From Bradyrhizobium ontarionense (GTDB lineage: Bacteria > Pseudomonadota > Alphaproteobacteria > Rhizobiales > Xanthobacteraceae), in assembly GCF_021088345.1 (NCBI RefSeq), contig NZ_CP088156.1:3968001-4032000 (forward strand): a DNA stretch of 64,000 nucleotides. Direction: 5' to 3'. A program made the translations under genes and the position numbers. Position 1 is the stretch's first letter; each line of letters opens with the position of its first letter. Under the pieces are notes generated by a model, which was not told the origin of the DNA, searched no databases, and saw only the letters and a program-made list of their open reading frames with translations. Below, in pieces: positions 1 through 9,162 of the stretch.

Positions 1-3000
1 GAGACCGGCGGCGACGGCGAAATTGACCGATGTGACCGTGCTCGCGGCCGGCAGCACCAGCGTGTCGTTGCCGTCGCCGCCGTCGATCGAGACCTCGTTG
101 CCGTGAACGTAAACGATATCGTTGCCGGCGCCGGCATTGATGGTATCGGCGCCGCCGCCACCATCGATCGTATCGTTCCCGGCGCCGCCGATGATCGTGT
201 TCGCGCCCGTCGATCCGGTGATCGTCGCGCCCGACGTCAGTGCCGAGGCATCGACGTTCTGGAAGTTGGAAACGCTGGTGGCGTCACCGCTGGTCTGGTC
301 GGCATTGGCAAGATTGACGGCCGCGGCCGCGCGCAACACCAGTGTGTTGGTGCCGCTGCCGCCATCGAGCGAGATTTCCGTCCCCCAATAGGAGACGGAG
401 TCGTTGCCAGCGCCCGCATTGATGATGTCGGCGCCACCGGCGCCATTGATCACGTCGGCCCCGGCGCCGCCGGCGATGACGTTGGCGGCGGACGATCCGA
501 CGATCGAGACGCCCTGCCCGCTCCCGAGCGCGCTCGCGTCCACATTCTGGAAATTCGAGACCAGCACGGAATCGCCGATCGACTGATCGGAATGCCCGAG
601 ATTGATGTCGGTCGCGTCCAACAGGCGGATCGTATTGGTGCCGGTGCCACCATCGATGCTGGCTTCGCTGCCGTGATAGGCGACCGTATCGTCGCCCGCA
701 CCGCTCTGGATCACGTCCACGCCGCCGCCGCCGTCGATGACGTCGTTGCCGCCGCCGGTGATGATCGCGTTGGCCGCCGCCGATCCGGTTACGATGAGAT
801 CGGAGGCGAGCGCGCTGGCGTCGAGATTCTCGAAGCGCACCACGTTCACGGTGTCGCCGACGGTCTGATCGGCGCCGGCCGCGGCGGCGAAATTCACCTG
901 GGTGATGCCGCCGGAGGCCGCCAGCACCAGCGTATCGGTGCCCGCGCCGCCGTCGATGGACGTTTCGGAGCCGTGATAGATCACGGTGTCGTTGCCTGCG
1001 CCGGCGCTGATCGTGTCGGCACCGCCGTCGCCGTCGATGACGTCATCACCCGATCCGCCCTTGATGATGTTGGCGCCGGTCGAACCGGTGATGCTGACGC
1101 TCGTGCTCAGCTGCGAGGCGTCGACATTGACGAAGTTGGCGACGTTGGCGCTATCGCCGGCGGTCTGATCGGCGTTGTGGAGCTCGACGATCGCCGCGGC
1201 CAGCATCAAGAGCGTGTTGTTGCCGCTGCCGCCGTCGATCGTATTCTCGGTGCCGTGATAGGCGATCGTATCGTCGCCCGCGCCACCCCGGATGGTATCG
1301 CTGCCGCCGTCGCCGTCGATGGTGTCGTTGCCGGCACCGCCGATCAGCACGTTGCCGACGGCCGATCCGGTGATCGAGACGGCTTGCGAAGATATGAGCG
1401 CCGAGGCATCGACGTTCTGGAAATTGGTGACCGTCGTGGTATCGCCGCTGGTCTGGTCGCTGACGGTGAGATTGACCGTGGCCTGCGCCAGCATCACCAG
1501 CGTGTTGTTGTCCGCGCCGCCATCGGCCACGGCCTCCGTGCCGTGGTAGATCACGGTATCGTCGCCGGCGCCGGCGTGGATGACATCAGCTCCACCAGCG
1601 CCGTCGATGGCATCAGCGCCGGAGCCGCCGGTGAGGACGTTCACCCCGGCCGACCCGATGATCGAGACGCCCGTGCTCAGCACGGAGGCGTCGACATTCT
1701 GGAAGTTGCTGACGTTGACGCTGTCGCCGGTGGTCTGGTCGGCATTGGCGAGCTTGACGGCCACGGCCGCGGCGAGAGCGAGCGTATTCGTCCCCGTGCC
1801 GCCGTCAATCGAGATTTCGGACCCATGATAGGTCATCGTGTCGGCGCCGCCACCGCCGATCAGCGTGTCAGAACCGCCGGCACCGTCGATGACATCGTTG
1901 CCGGCACCGCCCGTGATGACGTTCGCCCCGCTGTTTCCGATCAGCGTGTTGTTGCCGGTCGCCGAGCCGATCAGGTTGCTGATCCCGATCAGCGCGTCGT
2001 GATCCGCAAGTCCGCCGGAGCCAGCGCCGGTCGTCAGATTGACCGAGACGCCGGTCTTGGACGCGCTGTAGTCGACGGTGTCGTTGCCACCGTTGCCGAT
2101 GATGATGTCGCCGCCGCCACTGCCATAGAAGATGTTGTCACCGGCGGTGCCCGTCAGCTTGTCCGCGAACGCCGAGCCCTCGATGTTGGTGAAGTTCTTG
2201 ACGACGTCGCCTTCAGCATAACCTCCATGCGTCGCACCGGTGGACAGATCCACCGTGACGCCTTCGTTGGAATACTTGTAGGACAACGTGTTGGTGCCGG
2301 TGCCACCATCCAGATTGTCATGGCCCGGGCCGGCATAGACCCAATCGTCACCGGCGCCGGCAGCGATGTTTGCACCTGGCGGCGTGGCGTTCAGCCCGAA
2401 GATCGTCGACTGGCCGTCCGCCGAAACGATCTCGACGTCACCGGCGCTGGTGATGTCGCGGATGACGAAGGCCTGGCTGCCGGAATACAGCCGGGTCGCC
2501 CCGTTGGCATCGACGGTGCCGAACAGGATGTTGAGGTTGAAGCTGCCCAGAAAGCCGTTGGCATCGGCATGCGTCGCCGATGTCGGCAGGACATAGCGAA
2601 GCTCGAGCTGCAGATGCGTGGGGTCGAGCGGATCGAGCTGGACGGTCCAGTTCGAGCCGTTCTGGACGCCGTTGAGGATCGCATAGCCGGCAGGCAGGTT
2701 GGTGATCGTGGCGGTCTTCGCCGTGACGCCGGCATCGGGAAAGGTGACGTGCACGTCGATCAGGCGTTCGGTCGTTCCCGACGGCATGCGGTTGGGATCC
2801 GCCGCATAGATGATGTCGTTCTGCGCCGTTCCCGTCAGCGTTCGCATCTGCTGCTGAACGGAGAAAGTCGGATCGGTGGTCGCCGGGATCTCGGAGGCAG
2901 CGCCGAGAATCTGCGCTCCGCCCGACGCCAGCGGCATGACCTTGTCGCCGGAGGCACCCAACAACGTGATGGAGAGATGGGCGGCGCTGACATTGCCATC

Positions 3001-3741
3001 GCCATTGCCCGTGTCCGTGCTGGTGTTCGGATTGGCCACCGCATCGGCCGTATGACGCGAGGACGGCGGCGCTCCCGACGAGGCGGCGATCGCATCATCC
3101 GACGGCGGCCGCTTGAACGACCGATCGGCGGGCGGCTCCGGCGGCTTGTCGAAATCCGCAACGCCCGTGAGCTTCGCCGGTGGCGTTGCCGGCTGCGGTG
3201 GCGGCGCGGGCGGCGCCTCCTCTGCGGCCTGCTTGGCGTCTTTCTGATCCTGGTTCTGGTCCTGGTTCTGCCGATCAAGCTTCGTGCCCGAGCCGAGCAG
3301 CGCCGCGCTCTCGTCGTTCAGCAGATGCAGATCGTCAACCGCAGCAAGCAGCTGCTGGGGGGAGAAGACCTTGTCGGAAAAGTTGGCGTCCGCGCTGTCA
3401 GGCGCGACCAGGCTGAAGGCGTAGCCCGGCAGGATGACCTTGGCGCCGTCGGGAAACAGCAGCACCAGGTCGACATCGAGCACCGCAACTTTGACTTCGG
3501 TCGAGGCGAAGTCGAGCTTGAGATGCGCGCCTGGAGGCACTTCGACGACGCTGATCGAGCCCGGCGCCGGCCGGTGAATCGAGGTGACGATGACCTCGCC
3601 GGCCTGCGCAGGCGCCAACGCGGCGGCCTTCTCGTCATGCGAGGGCTGCGAAGAAGCGGCGGGCTTGGCGCCGTTCGATGTCACTTCAGCAACGTCCATG
3701 GGAGCAGCACCGGAACTAATTGGCGACACGGAAGCAGTCAC
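1..3741 (-). CDS. Giant RTX-repeat adhesin, N-terminal part (runs off the left edge)
   Basis: The reverse strand is open from about 3741 to base 1 (1247 codons), so only the N-terminal part is present. Residues 1 to about 150 resemble the BapA/LapA-type N-terminal prefix domain that precedes secreted giant adhesins. It is followed by a Gln/Asp-rich linker (NQDQNQDQ) and a Pro/Ala-rich stretch. From about residue 600 the protein is a series of Ca-binding RTX nonapeptides (GGAGNDTID, GGSGADAID and similar). No signal peptide is visible, as expected for type I secretion, where the export signal is C-terminal and here lies outside the window. Start choice: a GTG at 3741 follows an upstream in-frame TGA, and an ATG at 3699 is the alternative; neither has a strong ribosome site. 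The gene follows a TolC-family gene in the same direction. The family call is firm; the role in surface attachment is inferred. Confidence 0.88.
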   Translation of the reverse strand, partial: MTASVSPISSGAAPMDVAEVTSNGAKPAASSQPSHDEKAAALAPAQAGEVIVTSIHRPAPGSISVVEVPPGAHLKLDFASTEVKVAVLDVDLVLLFPDGAKVILPGYAFSLVAPDSADANFSDKVFSPQQLLAAVDDLHLLNDESAALLGSGTKLDRQNQDQNQDQKDAKQAAEEAPPAPPPQPATPPAKLTGVADFDKPPEPPADRSFKRPPSDDAIAASSGAPPSSRHTADAVANPNTSTDTGNGDGNVSAAHLSITLLGASGDKVMPLASGGAQILGAASEIPATTDPTFSVQQQMRTLTGTAQNDIIYAADPNRMPSGTTERLIDVHVTFPDAGVTAKTATITNLPAGYAILNGVQNGSNWTVQLDPLDPTHLQLELRYVLPTSATHADANGFLGSFNLNILFGTVDANGATRLYSGSQAFVIRDITSAGDVEIVSADGQSTIFGLNATPPGANIAAGAGDDWVYAGPGHDNLDGGTGTNTLSYKYSNEGVTVDLSTGATHGGYAEGDVVKNFTNIEGSAFADKLTGTAGDNIFYGSGGGDIIIGNGGNDTVDYSASKTGVSVNLTTGAGSGGLADHDALIGISNLIGSATGNNTLIGNSGANVITGGAGNDVIDGAGGSDTLIGGGGADTMTYHGSEISIDGGTGTNTLALAAAVAVKLANADQTTGDSVNVSNFQNVDASVLSTGVSIIGSAGVNVLTGGSGADAIDGAGGADVIHAGAGDDTVIYHGTEAVADGGADNNTLVMLAQATVNLTVSDQTSGDTTTVTNFQNVDASALISSQAVSITGSAVGNVLIGGAGNDTIDGDGGSDTIRGGAGDDTIAYHGTENTIDGGSGNNTLLMLAAAIVELHNADQTAGDSANVANFVNVDASQLSTSVSITGSTGANIIKGGSGDDVIDGDGGADTISAGAGNDTVIYHGSETSIDGGAGTDTLVLAASGGITQVNFAAAAGADQTVGDTVNVVRFENLDASALASDLIVTGSAAANAIITGGGNDVIDGGGGVDVIQSGAGDDTVAYHGSEASIDGGTGTNTIRLLDATDINLGHSDQSIGDSVLVSNFQNVDASALGSGQGVSIVGSSAANVIAGGAGADVINGAGGADIINAGAGNDSVSYWGTEISLDGGSGTNTLVLRAAAAVNLANADQTSGDATSVSNFQNVDASALTSGATITGSTGANTIIGGAGNDTIDGGGGADTINAGAGNDIVYVHGNEVSIDGGDGNDTLVLPAASTVTSVNFAVAAGL
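100..1850 (-). repeat. Seven tandem RTX units of about 280-300 bp
   Basis: Inside the adhesin gene the same unit recurs about every 280-300 bp. Its marker YHGxE (or variants YWGTE, VHGNE) lies near 110, 396, 675, 978, 1254, 1546 and 1826. Each unit reads roughly YHGxExxIDGG, then an NTLxLxAA strand, ADQTxGD, a NFxNVDAS strand, ITGSxGAN and a double GGxGxDxI block. The copies differ at many bases, so this is old protein-level repetition. Confidence 0.85.
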
Positions 3742-3959
3742 TCATTCCATTCACCATCCGCGTGCTTCATTAAGGTAATCTTCTTCTAAGGACGGCGAGG
3801 AACTCGGAGATCGAGCTGATCGCTGGCTGGTTTAATCCATATTTAAGCCGCACTGCCAAAAGCGAGCAGCGCGTGCTACTTACGACTTCTGATAGCTCTC
3901 GTGCTTCGACGTGTGCAGCGAGCATGCACAATCAAAACGGGAATCGCCGCGGGCCGCTT

Positions 3960-5651
3960 TCATGATCCGGCCGGCGACCGCACCGCCGTTTCCACCAGCG
4001 TTCCGACATTGCGCAGGATTCCGTAGGCAGCCCGGAGCTGCTCATATTTTCCATTGACCGCGGTCTTCTGCATGGTGAAGACGACCATGCGGCTGTCCAG
4101 AACCTCGAACACCGTGCGCTTGCCGGCCTTGAATTGCTCCAGATAGAGCGTGTTGGCTTTCTGCGCCGTGGCGATGCCCTGGATGGCCGAGGTCTCCTTG
4201 GTACGATTGGCGGACAGCGCCTGGTACAGCCGCCTCAGATTGAGCTCGATGCTCTCCTTTTCATCGAGCGTTCTGAAGTCGTTCGCCTTCTTGTCTTCGC
4301 GGATCCGATCGACCTGCGAGGCCATGATTCCGCCGTCGAACAGCTTGTAGGACACCATCACCATCAGGCGCGAATCGACCACACCTTGGCTCGCCGCCTG
4401 ATTGCCGATGTAGTGCTTCACGAGGCCGTCGCCCTGCAGGTCGACGCGCGGCAGTTGCTGCGCCTTCTGCGAGGTCAGTTGATGTTCGAGCGAGCTGCCG
4501 TTCGCGCTCAAGGCCAGCAGCGACGGATTGGACTGCTTGGCCGCCGCCAGCGCCGGCTCGAAGGACGACGGGATGCGGGGGAGCGGCGACGGCGACCGCC
4601 GAACCTGGGCAGGGTCGAGCTTCGTCAGCCGGAAGAACTCGTCCTCGGCGGTGCGAAGCGCCGTCATGACGTCGGTGCGCACAGCCTCCACCTCGATCAC
4701 CTTGGACTTGATCCGGTTGACGTCGGCGACGGTGCCGTTGCCCTGCTTCTCGTTGAGCATCACCAGCTGGGCGAAGTTGTTGTCGTCAGCCACCACCTTG
4801 TCGATCAGCGCGACCAATTCACTCTGCTCGAGCAGATTGAAATACGCATTGGCGGTGCGAAGCGCGATGTCTTCGGCCTGATCCGCCAGACGCAGGCGCT
4901 CGGCATCGACCAGCGACTTGCTGCGCGCAATGTCCGCCTTTGCCGCACCGAAATCATAGATGAGCTGCCGCAGCGTGAATCCCGCATCCGATCGCGAGCT
5001 GCCGGGTATGGCGACGTCGCCGAACTGGCGCGGATAGTTCACGTAGGATCCGAGATACGAGCCGCCGGAGCCCGCATAGACCTGGAGCTGCGGCTTGAGC
5101 GAGCCTTGCGCCGTGCGGACGTCCGCGAGCGAGCCGCTCACCTTGGCCGCCTGCGCGCCCATCAGCGGATGGCTGAGCACGGCGGCGCCGACGGCTTCGC
5201 CCAGCAGGATTCCTCGTCCTTTCAGCGCAGGCCTCGCGCCGCCGGTCACGCTGGCCCTGGCGATCTCAGGCGCAGCGGGAGCTGCGATCGTCGCCAGTCT
5301 GCTCGAAGCGCTCGCGACCTGAGGATAGACTTCCCTGCGCTCTGTGCTTGGGACAGCGGAGGTCGTCTCGACGTCGGCGGTCGCCACGGCTGGCCTTGTT
5401 GTGCCGCTCTGCACCTCGGCCGGCTGGGCCTTCGGCGCCTCGATGACCGCGGCGTTGGCGTTGGCAACCGACTCCGGCGGGCGCGCCAGCGGATTGAGGC
5501 GGACCACGGCCGTCAGGAACGGACTGTTCGGCACCGAGGACGTCGTCACGCAGGCCGCGAGCTGGAGAGCCAGAAGGCAGATCGCCGCGAGCCGCACGAT
5601 GTGGGCACGATGGCTGCGCGTCTCGACACGCGATGAGCTCACGCACCCCAT
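3960..5651 (-). CDS. TolC-family outer-membrane efflux lipoprotein of a type I secretion system
   Basis: The protein is about 563 residues from the ATG at 5651. It opens with a basic stretch and a lipoprotein signal ending in a clean lipobox (LALQLAAC), so it should be acylated and outer-membrane anchored. A low-complexity Ala/Pro region of about 120 residues follows, then the typical TolC body: two long alpha-helical repeats with ALRTANAYFNLLE and RAAYGILRNVGTL near the end. TolC proteins form the trimeric outer-membrane channel for type I exporters. An extension to 5774 is possible, but the added residues lack signal character and 5651 places the signal peptide at the N terminus. It lies directly upstream of the RTX adhesin, so it probably serves that protein. 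The ABC transporter and membrane-fusion partners are not in view. Confidence 0.87.
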   Translation of the reverse strand: MGCVSSSRVETRSHRAHIVRLAAICLLALQLAACVTTSSVPNSPFLTAVVRLNPLARPPESVANANAAVIEAPKAQPAEVQSGTTRPAVATADVETTSAVPSTERREVYPQVASASSRLATIAAPAAPEIARASVTGGARPALKGRGILLGEAVGAAVLSHPLMGAQAAKVSGSLADVRTAQGSLKPQLQVYAGSGGSYLGSYVNYPRQFGDVAIPGSSRSDAGFTLRQLIYDFGAAKADIARSKSLVDAERLRLADQAEDIALRTANAYFNLLEQSELVALIDKVVADDNNFAQLVMLNEKQGNGTVADVNRIKSKVIEVEAVRTDVMTALRTAEDEFFRLTKLDPAQVRRSPSPLPRIPSSFEPALAAAKQSNPSLLALSANGSSLEHQLTSQKAQQLPRVDLQGDGLVKHYIGNQAASQGVVDSRLMVMVSYKLFDGGIMASQVDRIREDKKANDFRTLDEKESIELNLRRLYQALSANRTKETSAIQGIATAQKANTLYLEQFKAGKRTVFEVLDSRMVVFTMQKTAVNGKYEQLRAAYGILRNVGTLVETAVRSPAGS

Positions 5652-5949
5652 TCGTCTACCCGAACGATCGAGAGACTGCGGGCGTCGCGAGCACTGCGCA
5701 GGCGTGCATCGTGACTCAATCGCAGAAGATAAAACGCTGCATTCATACTGCACGACACGGGTTACACCATCCACCCGCTGTTAGTGCTCTATTACCCTTA
5801 ATGCCGACTAAAAATTCCGACCGCACGATGCAGCAATTGTTCCGATGACGTATATTTTTTTAGATATCCGAAGACGAGTTTGCACGCGCGACAGTATCGC
5901 GAGTTGCAAAACACGTCTCGTCTTTAGCAATGAAAGAACTAATCGCGCG
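5652..5949. other. AT-rich intergenic region with a long interrupted inverted repeat
   Basis: Between the TolC gene and the PilZ gene there is no credible reading frame. Arms AAGACGAG plus TTTGCA (5871-5884) pair with TGCAAA plus CTCGTCTT (5905-5924), and a smaller CGCGA/TCGCG hairpin lies between them. A run of seven T on the plus strand lies just outside at about 5855. Downstream of pilZ this could be a processing or attenuation structure. It lacks the U-tract of a standard terminator in the minus direction. Confidence 0.3.
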
Positions 5950-6357
5950 TCAGTTGCGTTTCGCCAGAAACGAATCGGCGACATTGAAGCCGTACGCGTC
6001 CACGATGCGATCGACCACACTCTCTTCGATCTCGCCGAAGAACTGGATGCCGTAGCCGTCGGGGCGGACCGCGCGGATCCTGCCCTCGATCTCGAAGAAC
6101 TCGGTATGGACGAGCACGACCTCGTTCACGCGGTCGAGCAGGAACATGCTGGCTTGCCGGAACGTGCAACCACCGCGTGAGACCTCGAGCAATGCACCGT
6201 CGAACTCCGCCCCGATCTCGATGACCTTCATGGTCCCGATGAGAACGCAGGCGTGACGGCTATGGCGCCTGGAGAAGGCCGGAGCCTTGCTGCGCCTCAG
6301 CTTCGGCAGCGAGAACCGGGGCAGCGCGATCGCGCCTTTGCGGGCTGCATGGTTCAT
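5950..6357 (-). CDS. PilZ-domain protein (probable c-di-GMP receptor)
   Basis: This 135-residue protein has the two PilZ signatures: an RxxxR motif in RRHSRH (residues 30-35) and an ExSxxG motif in EVSRGGC (about residue 58), the arginine and serine/glycine positions that bind cyclic di-GMP in this family. The start at 6357 has an AGGAG ribosome site about 8 bases upstream. It lies 34 bases after the MotA-like gene in the same direction, so it is probably cotranscribed. In this setting it is a natural candidate to couple c-di-GMP levels to adhesin release or to the proton channel. The second motif begins with Glu rather than the usual Asp/Asn, which is a mild deviation. Confidence 0.8.
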   Translation of the reverse strand: MNHAARKGAIALPRFSLPKLRRSKAPAFSRRHSRHACVLIGTMKVIEIGAEFDGALLEVSRGGCTFRQASMFLLDRVNEVVLVHTEFFEIEGRIRAVRPDGYGIQFFGEIEESVVDRIVDAYGFNVADSFLAKRN

Positions 6358-6391
6358 GGATAGGCTCCTGCTTCTCTCTCGCCGTCCGGCG

Positions 6392-7930
6392 TCAGTGGCT
6401 CACGACCATTCCCGCGCGCGTCGTCCGCCGGCCGCCGTCGAACGGCACGCCATGCGCGGACGCGGCGAGCGCCGAAGCCACCTCCCTCCGAATGTCCGAA
6501 TAGGCGTTCGGTGCGCCCTCATCGAGATCGAGGCGGCCGAGATCATCCGAAATCTCCATCCCGGCGTCGATGTGAGGCGCTGGCGGCTCATCATCCATGG
6601 CGTCGACGCCGCGATGTCCGGCCAGCCCATTCTGCGCGAACTGCGCGACCGCCTGCTCCAGCGCGGCCATCTGCTCGGCGACCGATAGTCCGACCGGGCC
6701 GATGGCCTCTCTCACTTCCTTCTCGATGCGGCCGCCGATGTCGTCGCGTAGCCGCGCGGACGTGGCCTCCGACGTCCGGCCATTCTGCTCGATCGCGGAT
6801 GCCAGCTGAGCTGAGCTTGCCGCATGCCGCTTGGCGAGCTCCCTGTGAGCTCCGGCGAGCTCGCTCAACATGTCCCGTGTCACCGACAATTCGTCAGCGA
6901 CGCCTCGGGTCACGCCCTCGGTCAGCGCGTCCAGCCCGGCGCTGACCTTCGAGAGCGCCTGCATCATCGCCTGCATCAGCCTGGCATGATCGTCCTGCCT
7001 GGTCTGCAGGCCGTGCAGCATCCGGACCGCGTCATCGAAGCCCGAGCTCACCTTGGCGTAGTCCACCATCATGTTAGTGGTCGCCTGAGCGACCGCGCCG
7101 TCGAGCGGCTTCGTGGCGCCCTTGCGTCCCATGGCCTCCTCGCGCTCCTGGTCGCCGATCTGCACGACGCCGGCGAGCCAGGATTCGAATCCGTGCTTCA
7201 GGACGCCGCCAGCCTGGCCGGCCATGCGGTTGAGCAGGCCGACGATCAGCGAGCTGAACAGACCGAACAGCGACGCCGCGAAGCCCGATGCCATGCCCTT
7301 GAGCGGCTCCTGCAACGCCCCCAGCAGCTGCTGGAACGCATCCGCGCCGGCCCCCCCGCCGCCGGTCGAGCTCGCCAGCGTGCCGATGATGCCGCCCATC
7401 GATCCGACCATGTGCAAGAGGCCGATGAAGGTGCCGATCAGGCCCATGAACACCAGCAGGCCGGACATGTAGCCGAGCAGCGACTTCTCGTCGTCGATCG
7501 TCTGGCTGATCTTGTGAACCAGCGTGTTCATGGTCTCGACGGAGATGCGGATCTTCTTGGTGCGCGCGAGCTCCTCGGTGACGAGGTCGTAGGCGTGTCC
7601 CAACAGCCGCGGCCTGCGAAACAGCCGCCCCGGCCGCGAGCAGCGGTAGTGACGCCACAGCGGATCGGCGGCCTGCTCGACGGGTCCCTTGCGGATGTCG
7701 TCCCACATCTCCCTCAGCGCGTTGAAGGCGATCACCTCGTTCTTCAGCTTCGATACGAAGATGAACGACATCACGATCGAGAAGCCGAAGGCGCTGAGGA
7801 TCGAGCCCGTGGTGTAGACGTGGGCCATGACGCCCTCGGCGATGAAGTCCCACTGCCAGGCGCTGCCCAGTGCGATGATCGCAATCAAGCCGATCATCTT
7901 GTTCCGGATCTGCGCGATCTGCTTTTCCAT
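6392..7930 (-). CDS. MotA/TolQ/ExbB-family proton-channel protein
   Basis: The protein has 512 residues. Two N-terminal membrane segments (about 12-30 and 42-60) are followed by a cytoplasmic loop and then a second pair of membrane segments around YMSGLLVFMGLIGTFIGL and GFAASLFGLFSSLIVGLL, which is the MotA/ExbB signature region. A Gly-rich loop (SSTGGGGAGAD) separates them. The last 230 residues are mostly alpha-helical and cytoplasmic, longer than in MotA. The start has a GAAGGA ribosome site. The gene is 27 bases downstream of the MotB/OmpA-like gene. Such pairs turn proton flow into force; next to a giant adhesin they resemble SiiA/SiiB. Flagellar MotA is less likely because no flagellar genes are near. 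Confidence 0.82.
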   Translation of the reverse strand: MEKQIAQIRNKMIGLIAIIALGSAWQWDFIAEGVMAHVYTTGSILSAFGFSIVMSFIFVSKLKNEVIAFNALREMWDDIRKGPVEQAADPLWRHYRCSRPGRLFRRPRLLGHAYDLVTEELARTKKIRISVETMNTLVHKISQTIDDEKSLLGYMSGLLVFMGLIGTFIGLLHMVGSMGGIIGTLASSTGGGGAGADAFQQLLGALQEPLKGMASGFAASLFGLFSSLIVGLLNRMAGQAGGVLKHGFESWLAGVVQIGDQEREEAMGRKGATKPLDGAVAQATTNMMVDYAKVSSGFDDAVRMLHGLQTRQDDHARLMQAMMQALSKVSAGLDALTEGVTRGVADELSVTRDMLSELAGAHRELAKRHAASSAQLASAIEQNGRTSEATSARLRDDIGGRIEKEVREAIGPVGLSVAEQMAALEQAVAQFAQNGLAGHRGVDAMDDEPPAPHIDAGMEISDDLGRLDLDEGAPNAYSDIRREVASALAASAHGVPFDGGRRTTRAGMVVSH

Positions 7931-7957
7931 GACCCTGGTCCTTCGCCCGACGTTGAA

Positions 7958-8677
7958 CTAGCGGGCGCTGCCTGCGACGATCAGCTCGACCGTCATTCCC
8001 TTGGACTTGTCGGCGGTGTCGTTGACGTTGATGCGGATGTTCTCGGGCTTCACCTTGGCATCGACCAGCTGCTTGCGGGCCATCATGCCGCGATAGTAGG
8101 CGAGCCGCCGCGCTTCCGAGACGGCGCCTTCGCCGGAATAGGCATAGGCATTGACGATGATCGTGTGCTGCCCGCCGACCTGATGCGCGCCGAGGAAGCT
8201 CGCGATCGCTTGCGCCTGATCGACCGCAATCTTGAAGCTCCGGTCGGCGAAATCGACCGTCAGCCGCGGCGCGTCCGCCGGCGCCTCGACGGGGACCTGC
8301 GAGGGTTGGACCTGCGCGCCGCTGACCCGCAGCGTCGTCACGCGATCGTTGTCGGCGCGCGCCGCGCCCTCGCTGATCGGCTGCGACTTGGCGGCCGGGC
8401 TCTGCTCCGTCTCGTTCACCGGCGGCGCAGACTTCTGCAGCCGGTCGATCTGCGCAACGACGGCTTGCGTGAGCTGCTTGACGTCGGCGCCAGGCTTGAC
8501 GTCGGCATTGACGGCTTTCGCGATCGCCTCGACCGCCTTCTTGGACACGCTCTGCGACAGCACGAACACGGCCATCGCCAGCATCATCATCACGAAGGCC
8601 AGCACCTGGACCATGGACGTCAACGCATCGACGTATCCAGGCCAGTAGTTGTCACCTTCCTCCGAGCCGTGCGACAT
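7958..8677 (-). CDS. MotB/OmpA-like partner of the proton channel
   Basis: The protein has 239 residues. A short cytoplasmic tail leads to PGYVDALTSMVQVLAF and one membrane helix. Asp17, just before the helix, is at the position of the proton-binding Asp of MotB. A periplasmic linker follows, then a C-terminal OmpA-like fold (NAYAYSGEGAVSEARRLAYYRG, then VKPENIRINV) of the kind that binds peptidoglycan. It is the first gene of the minus-strand run, with the MotA-like, PilZ, TolC and adhesin genes after it. It probably anchors the stator-like channel to the cell wall. Confidence 0.8.
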   Translation of the reverse strand: MSHGSEEGDNYWPGYVDALTSMVQVLAFVMMMLAMAVFVLSQSVSKKAVEAIAKAVNADVKPGADVKQLTQAVVAQIDRLQKSAPPVNETEQSPAAKSQPISEGAARADNDRVTTLRVSGAQVQPSQVPVEAPADAPRLTVDFADRSFKIAVDQAQAIASFLGAHQVGGQHTIIVNAYAYSGEGAVSEARRLAYYRGMMARKQLVDAKVKPENIRINVNDTADKSKGMTVELIVAGSAR

Positions 8678-8880
8678 GGAATGGCCGTCGTTACCTCACG
8701 ATGCCACATCCGAACGCACCGGTCCTCTCTGATTAGATCCGAATTGTTACTAATGAGTGCAGTTGAACACCGCGAAGGCGCGCATCGTCGCGCAATGATC
8801 GCGGAAACAGAAGTGAGAGCACCACCACCGCAAGTTGTCCACCTCACAGCAGTGGCATTTCACCGCCTATGAGTTGAGGT
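8678..8880. promoter_or_regulatory. Probable promoter region of the adhesin-locus operon
   Basis: This 203-base stretch separates the first gene of the minus-strand adhesin operon from plus-strand debris. It is AT-richer than its surroundings (around 8730-8760) and holds no reading frame. No convincing -35/-10 pair could be fixed by eye, so the promoter role is inferred from position. Confidence 0.35.
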
Positions 8881-9162
8881 GTGCGCGAGACTCGCGCATC
8901 AAGCCTCCCGATCCTCCCGCGGCGGACGATCGCCGGCATTGTGGAGCAGCAACCATACCCCTATCCGATCGATCTCCGCGTGCAGCCTAAGGTGGCCGGG
9001 CTCTTCGATCCGGACACCAGCACGATCAGCTATGTGGTGAAGGATCCGTCGTCGTCAGCCTTGGCTGCGATGCGCGGGCTCACGGGCCTCCTGCGCGTGG
9101 GGCTGATCGAGCCTTTATCCGTGCGGCTGCCGGAGGCGATGAACCAGGGCATGAATACGTGA
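8881..9162 (+). pseudogene. Fragment with the N terminus of an MBL-fold (persulfide-dioxygenase-like) hydrolase
   Basis: The 93 codons contain PKVAGLFDPDTSTISYVVKDP, which matches the first beta-strands of Blh/sulfur-dioxygenase-type metallo-beta-lactamase-fold enzymes (usual text FD..T.TVSYVV.DP). The zinc-binding HxHxDH region that should follow about 40 residues later is absent. The tail (RVGLIEPLSVRLPEAMNQG) does not fit the family, and the stop codon lies in the first bases of the IS3 end. This is probably a chimera left by deletion and insertion, not a working enzyme. Confidence 0.45.

Noticed and set aside
100..1850. CRISPR-like periodic repeat
   Set aside because: The period is about 285 bp, the copies diverge and they code for RTX protein repeats; there are no short identical repeats with unique spacers.
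103..3789. A 1228-codon plus-strand reading frame
   Set aside because: It is the mirror of the RTX repeats. The minus strand gives textbook GGxGxDxI repeats, while the plus-strand text is only low-complexity Val/Ala/Asp/Gly.
6824..8872. A 682-codon plus-strand frame opposite the MotA/MotB-like genes
   Set aside because: Arg/His/Asp-rich shadow text; the opposite strand has clear membrane and OmpA-like motifs.
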